Shown: positions 54,801 through 64,000 of the stretch, piece after piece | Numbering within the stretch: the stretch's first letter is position 1 | Layout: each line of letters begins with the position of its first letter | DNA from: Globisporangium splendens | Lineage: Eukaryota > Oomycota > Peronosporomycetes > Pythiales > Pythiaceae | DNA length: 64,000 bases | NCBI GenBank assembly: GCA_006386115.1 | Contig: VFIW01000065.1 | Span: forward strand, 124,001 to 188,000 | Reading direction: 5' to 3' | The notes under the pieces: model-generated | What the model was told of the DNA's origin: nothing | The model's input: only the letters and a program-made list of their open reading frames with translations | Database searches by the model: none | Program-made: the position numbers and the translations under genes

Positions 54801-57262
54801 GTTCGAGAAACGCCGCGTACTCATGCGGTCGTCACTGAGCTCGAGTGGCTTCGGGGATTCGTTTCGTGAGATGCAACGCCATCTCCAAGGTGTCGACGAC
54901 ACAGCAGCAAATGGTCGATCCCTCCATCACAACTTCGTGGCAAGTCCCCAGCGATCCATCGCGACGAAAAGTGGGAAACCACTGACGACTGTCGTGTTGA
55001 TCACCAAGCGCATCGTGTTTCGGCTCGCTGGGGATGCGGCAAAGTTTCCAACGTTTCTGTTGGGTGCGTTGCTGCGCAGTGCCAATTTCATCTCGGCCAG
55101 TGAGACACCTGGTGTTGGCGCTATGCCACTCGCATGGCGCCATGATGCGAGTTTCCAGTTGACGCGGAAATGGTCGCTCGATCGGATCTTCAACGACATG
55201 AAGCTCGTGTGTGTCCCGGCGCTGATCGTGCTGGGCGAGCTGCTGCTCGTGATGCTCAAGTGCCAGATTATCCAGGGCACTATCGAGCTGCAGCGCCTGG
55301 AGATGCTCGTGGAGCCCTTCTGGCTACAGGAAACTGAAACAGATGCGTCTCCATGGCAACCGATCGCAAAACAGAATGCCGCGTACGTCCCAGAGCAGCG
55401 AACGATCTGGAATCGCGTGCTTCGACGGTGCCAAGTCGCCGGCTTCCATCCGAGTTTTCAGACGACCAACTCCCAGTCAAAGGGAAGTGCAATAAACGAT
55501 TAGGCAAGCGGTAGTCCGCACAACGCATGCTGTGACGGCAGCATGATCTCCTCAGATCGTGATTCCTGCGCGCAAGATGGTACAATGCAGGAAGAACGAG
55601 CGCGAGGCAAGGACTTCCGTACCAAGGTGCAAGCCCTCGTCCTATGCGAGATTTTTGAGGAAATGGAGGTTTTGGACAATGGATACATTGAGATCGCCGA
55701 GGTGCGGTTGCTATCCAAGTGTCTCCCACCGAACCTGATGGCGCATTTTGCGATGCCGAGACTGCTCGATCCGCTCCACGTCCGCGAGCGACTGACTCCA
55801 GAGGAGACTGCGGCGCTCTCCGAGCTGCTCGCGAAGCAGCAGTACATCGTATTTGGCGCGATCTTGACGTCGCTCGTGCACAGCGACATCCTGGACGAGG
55901 CGCTCGCTGAATTTGACCGCCGTGGATGTGGCGAAATCAACTTTGAAGGTAGTGTGCTCTGTCTTGTGATGTGCTGTTGGCTGTGCGAGGCTTAACTGAC
56001 CTGCTATGCATAGGGTTTTGGGACTTGTCGGAGTCTGCGCTTCGTGTGTCTCGCAAGGTGTTTAGCTCCATTCACGACGAGCCGAGAGCGAGCGGCTTCT
56101 GCATCCGCCATGGGCACATCGAGATCTACGCGATCGACGGAATCTGTACACAATGTGCAGCCGAGGTAGGTTCAACCGACACGTGATGTGCGATGGCGAT
56201 TATCTAATCTGTGTCTCCTTGAACAACTAGTTTTGTGAGGTGGACGCGCCACAGAGTCCTGCCGCCGTTGCCACTAGTCCATTGACTACGCTGGCAACCA
56301 AAGAGAGAGATCGCGGTCCCAGCAAGTCAGAGATCGGACAGAAGGCAGAGGCAGTCGAGGAGGAGGCAAGTGAGGCGCCAGTGCTGGCGAAACGAAAGCT
56401 CGACGTCTTGAGCTGCCAAGGAACGAGTCTGGTGGACGCGTCGGCGTCTCTTTCACAAGCTGGCACGACTGCACCTTTAGATGACTGTTCTGTCGTGACT
56501 ATGGCACTGCTGGCTGCACGTCAAGACTCACTAGGTGATGGTCCGCTGAACAATATGCTCGAGAAACTCGAAGCCGCCGAGTGGCACATTCTGCATCGCC
56601 AAGAAAGCATCGGCCGCGCTTCGTTGCACGAGCCGATTTTGTCGGCGCGCAAGAACTCGAACTCAAACTCGACACGACGGACATCAGCAACGAGCAATGT
56701 CTCAAGCATGTTGGTGAAAAGTAACACGATCGCGGAGCTCACAGAGTTTGTGAACGACGCCGAACGTCGCAAACGAGATGGATCCGTCAGTGGGATTCGC
56801 AACCATCCCAAGGAGAAACCTCAGGACAACAGCACGAAAGACAAGAAGCCAAAGTCCAAGAAAGTCAAGAAGCAAACTATCAAGAAGAGCAAAATCCACA
56901 TGAGAAAAGACAAATCGGCGCCTGAGCTCACGACGGCATCTTCGGTGTCTCTATCAGCGATGCTTCGTGAAGAGCTACGGATCGCTACTCGGGAACGAGC
57001 CGCCAAAGCCAAGGATCACGGATTGTCCTCCACAACAAAGCTGCGGTCGCATTCGCTTATCGACAAAGTGGCTCGCGTCGAAGACAAACGGAAAAAGGTG
57101 ATGCATGACCCCAATTGCTTTGCTGAGTCTTCAGGTTCTGACGAAATTCGTGGTGATATGTGCATTTATTGTTTCTAATATGCCAAGCAGTTGGATCAAT
57201 TGGTGCTTGCGGAGATCGAAGACGTGAAGCGGAGGCTCGCAAAGCTCATGAGCGAAGCCTGA
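51877..57262 (+). pseudogene. very long EF-hand protein gene broken by a frameshift and three in-frame TAG codons
   Basis: Exons 51877-52047, 52132-52164, 52260-52753, 52792-52902, 52967-55948, 56014-56165, 56231-57097 and 57191-57262 form one model of roughly 1625 codons. In the large exon the spliced frame (IRWVVKTQPAWTTGALCV) meets TGA near 53042 and continues one frame over (DVTMHKLEALSQFYCVSS). The same frame then holds TAG at 53266-53268 (between SDGTW and FIRVVDFDAHY), 54580-54582 (after EEPMGVY) and 55501-55503 (after GSAIND), with coding-like sequence after each. The C-terminal part has two EF-hand-like loops (LDNGYIEIAEV; DRRGCGEINFEGF), a Lys/Ser-rich stretch and a final coiled coil (LVLAEIEDVKRRLAKLM). 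The family is not recognised. Alternatively these are two or three separate genes; the shared frame and lack of starts argue against that. Confidence 0.6.
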
Positions 57263-57282
57263 CGGCTTCTGTTTGCTTTTTC

Positions 57283-58025
57283 TCAAAGTCTGCAGTCTTT
57301 CAGTTCGTAAAAGTACCATCGCAAGCCATCCACTTTGTCCGACCATCTCGGCTTCCACTCGGGGACTCGGAACTGTTCCACACAAGGACAACACAGCCGA
57401 AGTGTGTTAGTAATCAAGAGAGAGAGAGAGATGACACAAGAATGAACGATGGCCGTACCCCAATGGACAAGACACTCGCGTTTGCACCCAATTGACTCTC
57501 CAAGTGCGCTCGGATCCCGTGGAGCGACTCAGCGAACGCGTACACGATCACGAGCTTCGCGTGCGAGATGTCGACGTTCATGATATCGTCTTTTTGCAAT
57601 CGGATCTTGTGCGCGAGACCAAGTTGCTGCACGTGCGCACGCGCTTTCGTCACGAGTGCGCCGTCGATCTCAATGCCGAGCGCCGTGCACTGGTACCGCT
57701 GCACGCCTGCGATGAGCCATCGCGCATCACCGCACCCGAGATCCACAACCAGCTCGTCTTGTGCGATTGCAGGGCGCTGCTGCTGTGTGTCCAGGAACTC
57801 CCATACGATGTGGATCATCGACGTCGGCGACGGACTGTACGGCGCAAACAGCGGTGTCGTGCCATCGGCGAGCATCAGCGCCTGCTGCGCACGCGCCTTG
57901 GCGGCTGCGAGCACCAGGTCGCGCACGCGGCTTCTTCGGGATGCAAGGGCAGAAGGTGGAGGAGGCGCAGAAGCAGCGACGCTCTCCGGCGATGGCGGCA
58001 ATGCACTGGGATCGTTGTCGGTCAT
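57283..58025 (-). CDS. SAM-dependent lysine methyltransferase, ATPSCKMT/FAM173-like
   Basis: Exons 58025-57459 and 57372-57283 encode 218 residues. A disordered Pro/Ser/Ala-rich start is followed by TPLFAPYSPSPTSMIHIVWE, as in the family (PY-P-S before the fold). Then come motif I VVDLGCGDARWLIAG, the acidic ribose-binding turn LGIEIDGALV, and IRLQKDDIMNVDISHAKLVI, where the proline-rich active-site loop of many methyltransferases is replaced. The last exon ends in FRVPEWKPRWSDKVDGLRWY, the conserved C-terminal strand pair. ATPSCKMT methylates a lysine of the mitochondrial ATP synthase c subunit; the substrate here is inferred only. Its stop lies 20 nt from the end of the plus-strand EF-hand gene, so the 3' UTRs must overlap. 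Confidence 0.75.
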
Positions 58026-58405
58026 TGTGGCGGTGTGTGCAATGCTGAAGTACTGATATAGATATCCCAAATGGGTGGGATATTGCTTGAGTGGGTGGTA
58101 TGCACCATCTTACATCATTTAACCCTTTTGTTGGGGTTGTTTGTACAAGTGGTATAAACCATCGTGATGAAGTGCAGGGGTCGGGGTGTCTCGAAAAAAG
58201 CTACAATGAGAGCGACATGATTGGCTATAAATTTGACTGGCTGAGTGGATGACAAACACTCGGACTGAGTATTGGAGCGACCCAACAATGCTTGGCAACG
58301 ACGCGCTGCAATAAAGCACACAGAGCAGCAGCACTGCGCACGAATATTGACGGCACCGTCGAAGCGCTTGAAACAGCACGCGACAGCATCCATACTACAG
58401 AAAAG
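58026..58405. other. intergenic region between divergent genes
   Basis: 380 nt between two divergent starts, expected to contain both promoters. No further feature. Confidence 0.5.
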
Positions 58406-59168
58406 ATGAACGACCAAGAAGAATTGAAGAACCTGCCGCGCGAAGCCGATGTCGAGAGCGACGACGAAGCCCCTGAGGAGGTGACGAAGCTGAACGCGAA
58501 GGACCAGGCGCTCGAGTTGCTGCGCCACGAAAAGGAGGCGCGCACGAGCGCCGCCGCCAACAAACGGTAAGCTTTACCGAATGCATGCGCTGCGTATGGC
58601 GCAACACGCTCGTGGTCTTGTTCTTGGATCAATTGCTCATGTGAATGTTGTATCGTTGTGCAGAAAGAGAACGACCCGCTCGAGCGCTACCGAGAGCAAG
58701 GCGGTAGAAGAAGCTGTTGAAGAGCTTCCTGAGGATATCTTGTCTGCCGTTGCAGCACACCACGAGTACGTCCATTTAATCTGCAAAGTAGTGGTGTGCA
58801 CTGTTGTGTAGAGGGATTGTATTATGTTGTAAAAAGTCGACGAGATGTTGACGCTTTGCAATTGTCTCTTTGCTTTTGGCGCATTTAGAGAAGAAAAGGT
58901 GGAACAGGAGCTTGAAGCTGCGCGCGAAAGAGCCGCCAAGAAGCGGTTAACTGCGGCGCTCAAGAAGAAGACCCACATCCGTCAGTTTGGCAACATCCAG
59001 GTGCAGACCGTCGATGACTTGGCCGCGCAGCAGACGCGCAAGCTCACGGCGAGCACGGAGGAGTTCCTCGCGCGGAAAAACGCACCGCAACGTGCGCGCA
59101 TGAGCGTGTTAGAAGGCCACGCGTCGCTGTTCTCCAAGAAGCAGAAACAGAAAGCTCAACGCGCGTAA
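58406..59168 (+). CDS. UTP16/BUD21-like small-subunit processome protein
   Basis: Exons 58406-58566, 58664-58765 and 58889-59168 encode 180 residues. ESDDEAPEEVTKLNAKDQAL is the signature of the U3 snoRNA-associated UTP16/BUD21 family. The rest is a charged helix (EQELEAARERAAKKRL) with a C-terminal RKNAPQRARMSVLEGHASLF and a basic tail KKQKQKAQRA suited to RNA or nucleolar localisation. UTP16 belongs to the U3-containing processome that cleaves pre-18S rRNA; it is often non-essential. The conserved acidic start and similar length support the call; the family is small and weakly conserved. Confidence 0.7.
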
Positions 59169-59893
59169 TTAATCAAGAACCACCAGTAGAAGAAAAGCAC
59201 ACCAGTAAGTACAGCCTTTAGACACATATCCACACACCACAGGCTCTCTTTGTATGCGACTCGCAAGCTGTCTGCAACCCTTCGTCCATGCGCAAACAAT
59301 GTGAATGCGCAGTGTCAACATGCTGGAGCAATCGAGTTTTATTTTTACCTCATCTTTTCTGGTCTCTAAAACCAGATAACAAAAACCTGATGTTCTGTGA
59401 AGACCGAGAGTTTTTTATTTTTTCTCTTTCTTGTATTTTTTGTTTTATTTCCTAGCACAACAAGCTCTCCAATGCGAGAAGCTAAACAAGCAGCACCATG
59501 CGAGTGCAAGTGTCCCTTTTGAAGTGCCCAGTCAGTCCACAGCAGCTTCCATGTGTCGATGCAGTGGATCAACTTGTGTGCTTTCGACACTTGAAATCAG
59601 TTTGGTGGAACGGATATTTTCGTGTCGTAAACCGACAATGCTGATTGCGCAATACCTTAAACAAGCACATCTTCGAGCGTTATTTGCGATTGTGCACCAT
59701 ATACTGATGCTGACAATCCGTGAACAAGACTTCCTCAGCTGAATCTCTACTCTGCCTCCAAAAAAAGTTTCTCTTGTGAGAAGGGTTACATCTACAGTAA
59801 ACCGGCTGCTCGTCCGCTGGCTCCAGAGCGGATCCGCTCCGCTCTCGTCCGCTCGGACGTGATCTTGAAACGACGTCCACCAATAATTGCATC
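59169..59893. other. intergenic region
   Basis: About 0.7 kb, AT-rich in part (T-rich run near 59410-59450). Short ORFs only; no supported gene. Confidence 0.45.
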
Positions 59894-62384
59894 ATGACGC
59901 TCGACTGCGCGGGACTAGTGAGTCGACGGCAGCAGATCCGCGCCAAGGAGGATCGCTCGCTGCATGGCAACGACGCAGCAGCACCCCAACAGCCCAAACA
60001 GCAGCTCAAGACGAAGAAGAAGCTACCCGTGAGCTCAGAAAGTAGCAGCGCTGCTACCGCCACGAATGCAGCGGACCACTCGAACGTGATGCTCCTGATC
60101 CGCCAGGTGCTGCAGCGACCGCACTATGGTGATATGAAGGCGTACCTCAAGACGGCGACCAAAGAGCAGGTCTTTGAGCAGACGCTGCGGCTTGCAACGT
60201 TTGCGCACGAGGCACGTGTGATCGTGGATGTGGAGAAGCTGGATGCAGAGTAACGTGTGTGCATGTGGTTTGCATCGTTGCATCTTCCTTTATAGTTGAA
60301 AGCGATGCAACAAGAGACCTGTGAGAAACTGGAGGGGGAAGCCGCAGACCAGCTGGCCAAGTACAACGCTGTTGCGAGTGAGCTAGCGCGAACTGAGAAT
60401 GCAGTGCACGACCTCGAGGTGCGTGGGGCTTAACATGTGTTCGGGTATCATATTATGCGCGAATGACATGATACTATGATACTTGTCAGACTGAGAAATC
60501 GGAGCTCCTGTATCGACTGGCGCTCGCAGACGAGGAGTGCAAAGCGCTTGCAGCATGGGCAGGGTAAGCGCATTTAAGCTGTTGCTTTCATGGATACCCA
60601 TTCTTCTGTGTGTTGGGACTTCACGAGTGCGCTTTGACTGAGTCCTAGACAGATGGAAGCGAAGTACAACAGTGCGACTCAAAAGTTGCATGAATACGAC
60701 GAGATGCTCGAGGAAAAGTCAAGTGTGCACCAGCGCCAGCAGGCGCAGCTGAAAGACGTCGCCAGTGAGCTCCAGAAGGCAGCGCAAGTCGCTCAAGAGC
60801 TGCACTCCGAGGTTGAATTACCGCCCATTCCAATGATGCGGTCTACCTCTCAATTGGTTTCTGTGCTTCTTGTTAATCGCATCTGCTGCTTTTGGCCATA
60901 GAACACAGTGCTACGGGACCAGCTGGTTTGCACCATCCTGCCGTTTTGGTTGCAACATTGCGCCTCGTTACCCTTTGAGCTAATCTGTTGCGATCTCGTG
61001 ACTCTGGGTCGTGTAGCAATCGGCAAAGTTTGAATTGCAGTGCCTTGAAAAAGAGTGCAGCGCCGAGCGCCGAGAAAACAAAGAGTTGGCGAAACAACTG
61101 CAGCAAAAAGAACTCGCGTACGACAGCTCACTGATCTTCGTAGTCCGATTCCTAGATTAAGTCTTGGCATGTTGTTGGTTGTGTGTTGGAGTACAGGATG
61201 GAGCAAATGGCGAGTGGGACAGAAGACTGGAAAACCAGGTGCTCACGTTGCAGGGTCAAGTCCAGGTACGCGTAATCTTCCTCCGTTACGAGGTGCTGTG
61301 AGGTTCTTCTCGTGTATCTTGTTCCCGGAGCCACAGAATACAAAACTTACGAACCAACACCGTTTTGTGAGCAGCTGGAAGTGCTTACAAAACAGTCAGC
61401 GAGCCACGAGCGCGATGCGATCCAGAGCCAGCTGGCTCGTGAACGCGACGAATGGAAACAGAACGAAGCGCATCGTGCAGCTCTTGAGACTCGTCGAGTC
61501 GAGCAGTTTCGAAGCATGGACCTCGAGTTGCGGCAGCATCGTCAGTCTCTTTCGCGGGTGCGAATCGAATGGGAAAGCGAGAAGTCCAACCGAGGAAAGG
61601 CAGAAAGTGCGCTGCTCAAAGCGACGGAGATGAGCGATGCAGAGACCAAGAGTTCTGTTTCCTACTGTTTGCGACGCTCCCGTTTGCTCACTTTATGTAT
61701 TTGTTTCTTGTTAGGAGCATAAACTGGCAACAAAAGCGCTCCAAGCAGACGTGCAGCACCTGGCACTTGAGGTGGACGGTTCGTCTCGGAAGCTCATGTT
61801 GGCGACTTAGCAAATCAAACGTGTAGCCGTTGTTGAGAGGTGGTATCGTTCTCACGCATGCTTGCAGAGGAAAAAGCAGCGCGGATGAGCAAGGACCACG
61901 CGCTTCAGGTTGCATACAGGTGCGCTGCCTTTTATTGCTGCGCTTCGTCTGCTCTAAGGTCTGAGGTACTCATGTTGGATTTGCTGGTGGCATGGAGAGG
62001 TGTAGGGATATGCAGTCGCTGCAGAAGTGCTGTCGAGAGCTCGAAAGCGCGAAGGTCGAGGCGCAAAGTGAAGTCCAGTCGCTAACGCAGCGGTATGATG
62101 TTTGAGTAAATGACCACCACTCTGTGTCTTCACCAACACTTGATGCCCCTCCCCAAAGCAGCATCAAGATGATTCGACGCGATCACTTGGCCATCTTGCA
62201 TCATGCCGACTCATTAGCACCATGTGCGGATACAATACCGGGACTTCGTGTGGCGCAGCGCCAACATTGGCGAAGTGAGACGGACGTCACACATCACCAA
62301 CGACAACACCATGCAAACAGCGCACGGGGAAAAGGCGAAACACTCACAGATCGGTGGGAGGGAGCAAGCCTTTCCAAGGAATAA
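59894..62384 (+). CDS. coiled-coil protein of unknown function, multi-exon
   Basis: About ten exons follow one another, almost all in long heptad-rich helices: QVLQRPHYGDMKAYLKTA (a small N-terminal globular part), LKAMQQETCEKLEGEAADQL, TEKSELLYRLALADEECKAL, LHEYDEMLEEKSSVHQRQQA, FELQCLEKECSAERRENKEL, DGANGEWDRRLENQVLTLQG, KQSASHERDAIQSQLARERD, ADVQHLALEVDEEKAARMSK and QSLQKCCRELESAKVEAQSE. The most likely end is TAA at 62384. The first donor is odd: the natural exon end GAG (60248-60250) is followed by TAACGT rather than GTAACGT. Either an earlier donor (GTGGAG at 60229) is used or one base has been lost. An in-frame TAG at 61808-61810 is removed by an intron (GTTCGT...TTGCAG). Such proteins are common in basal bodies and flagella, but no family is recognised. 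Confidence 0.6.
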
Positions 62385-63481
62385 CGCGTAGGCTTTAGTC
62401 GACGTTATCATTGAAGGATAACAAGGAGCAAGGATATTGTACTTCGTAGATCGTAAAACAATATTCCTCACCCTTTCATCACGGTGCGATTCTGATAAGC
62501 ATGCTACCGTTGCGAAAGAGATCGATGGGCCGCCAGTGCATCTTGATTCTGTGCTACCACTGTAAGGTGGTTCATCACTCCTACTCGAGTGCGTGCCCAG
62601 CCATCGCGCACCGTTTGCCAAAAAATGCAGAAGTGACTAGTTCACAGCGACATCGCAAGAGAATCGATGACAAGGTCGAGTCTCTCTCTCTTTTGTGACA
62701 TCCAGGCAGTCGCATTTCGAGTTTTCATGCAGCGTGGCACCAGCCGTGTCGTGCGCTACAAATCAACCGTTGTCTTTTATTCTGAAGTGTACCCATCTCG
62801 GTCTTCAACTGTAGCCATTCGATCTGAGACTTTCTGATTTGCCGTCCTGATTGCTCAATCACGCATCTCGTTGTTGACTCGCATTCTGGAAAGCAATCAC
62901 CCATACTTCACCTTCTTTTGGCATTTGACACCCCAAAATACAGAAATGTGACGTCAGACGCGTCACCAGTCCAAACTCACATTGGACTCGGATCTGAGAA
63001 CTCCCACTGATGCAGAGTCCACTGTTCAAGCGTATTCCGGTACCTCCTCCATTTTTGTTCACGTAAAATAGAAACCCAAGTTGAACGTGCGCTGTGACTC
63101 GTTATCCGGATAGGAGCACTTGTTGCGCAAGACGATCTCTTCGTAGTCACATTCCATATTGCATGCATTATTACAGACATATTTCAATACAAAGGCTCAC
63201 AATAAGAAGTTTTACGCATCTGAACGCGAACATCGACATGCGTGGCTATGTCAACCTACCAGATTGCAAAGGGTTATAAGGGATACAGGATCGACTACAG
63301 GGAGTTGCCGTCATTTGCTAGTTGCTTGACGTGCCCATCAGTTGCGAGCCGAAAAGCCTGCAAGCGCCTTAAACGCAAGACACCAGAACGAGAATTCGCT
63401 CGAGACCGATAAGCGCACGCTACGCTCGCTCTCTCCTTCTCGCATTTACGCACGCGCATATCCGCACAGAAGCCAATCGCA
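62385..63481. other. intergenic region
   Basis: About 1.1 kb before PEX11. Short ORFs only; nothing supported on either strand. Confidence 0.45.
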
Positions 63482-64000
63482 ATGGAAGCCAAGGCTCCGC
63501 TCTCGCTCGACACCGTCATCAAAGTGGCGTTTTCCATGGAAGGCCGCGACAAACTCACCAAGGTAACAAGTGCTCCCCCTTGCTCGCTTTGTATGTGTTT
63601 ATGCGACCTGCTGATTAACGCTGGTGTCCCTAACGATGCGCATGTATGCGTGTGCGTAGTTGATGCAATATGGGAGTCGCGCGCTGGCGTTCTACGTGCT
63701 GTCGGCTGACCCAAAGAGCGACGTTGGGCAAAAGTGCGTCGCACTCTTTGGATCTATATGCGCGTGCTGATATGCCGCTTACAAAATGCGCATGTGCTTG
63801 CTTGCGGATATATTACGATAGGTTGACGAACTTGTACAAGACGACGCAAACGTCGCGCAAGGCGTTCCGCCTCGGCAAGAGCGTGACGTACTACAAGAAG
63901 CTCCAGGTGCTCGTGGCCAACAAGAGCCTCACGCCATGGCAGCGGTACCTGCAGTACATCCAGAACACCGGCATGGTGCGCTTTGCGTTATACAATGGGG
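63482..64000 (+). CDS. PEX11: peroxisomal membrane protein PEX11, 5' part (runs off the window)
   Basis: Exons 63482-63562, 63660-63733 and 63822 to the window end join in phase. The protein starts MEAKAPLSLDTVIKVAFSME and shows the PEX11 signatures GRDKLTKLMQYGSRALAFYV and SRKAFRLGKSVTYYKKLQVL, the second being the amphipathic helix region that bends the peroxisomal membrane. PEX11 drives elongation and division of peroxisomes. About 112 residues of the usual 230-250 are in the window. No lesion in the visible part. Confidence 0.9.

Noticed and set aside
61808..61810. In-frame TAG in the coiled-coil gene, first taken as another nonsense lesion
   Set aside because: A normal intron (GTTCGT donor after the codon for Asp, acceptor TTGCAG at about 61867) removes it and restores the heptad pattern.
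1..64000. Reassignment of TAG/TAA as sense codons
   Set aside because: TAG and TAA end many intact genes in the window (for example INTS4, PPT2-like, RAD51C, DUF423, ClC, UTP16), so the in-frame stops are better read as lesions.
1..64000. CRISPR arrays, tRNA or rRNA genes, transposons
   Set aside because: None seen; only short microsatellites and the paralog block are repeated. Without a covariance or repeat search, small RNA genes could still be missed.

Overview
This window looks like nuclear DNA of an oomycete (stramenopile), most likely a member of the Peronosporales. The evidence is its tightly packed genes with short GT-AG introns (about 44-230 nt), a mastigoneme-type EGF protein, several very long double-domain sterol-type glucosyltransferases, and a eukaryotic housekeeping set (Integrator, nucleoporin, peroxin, RAD51 paralog). 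No transposon, rRNA, tRNA or CRISPR array was found. Exon boundaries were placed by hand from splice signals, reading frame and family similarity recalled from memory; no search was run.

Left part (1-19 kb): the 3' end of a mitochondrial-type rRNA 2'-O-methyltransferase (MRM1-like) converges on an Integrator subunit 4 gene. These are followed by a secreted PPT2-like thioesterase, a broken EF-hand gene, an interrupted membrane-protein gene, a WW/WH2 actin regulator, a ZNF598/Hel2-type RING ligase, and an IFT70 (TTC30) gene that carries a nonsense codon and a frameshift.

Middle (19-40 kb): three double-domain sterol glucosyltransferase-like genes (one on +, two on -) flank a ClC chloride channel and a NUP42-like nucleoporin. 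The three share a nearly identical ~480 bp block, which suggests gene conversion.

Right part (40-64 kb): a double PH-domain protein, a decayed region, a TRIAP1/Mdm35-type twin-CX9C protein fused to an LEA-like repeat helix, a PEPCK-N-domain-like mitochondrial protein, RAD51C, a mastigoneme-like EGF protein, a DUF423/TMEM256 protein, a very long EF-hand gene broken by a frameshift and three in-frame TAG codons, an ATPSCKMT/FAM173-like methyltransferase, a UTP16/BUD21-like ribosome-biogenesis protein, a coiled-coil protein, and the 5' part of PEX11.

The main biological signal is uneven gene decay. Housekeeping genes are open, while several genes, including the unambiguous intraflagellar-transport gene IFT70, carry stops or frameshifts. 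This fits recent loss of the flagellum (zoospore stage), as known in some downy mildews. Only IFT70, and by type the mastigoneme protein, tie directly to flagella; the link for the other broken genes is inference.
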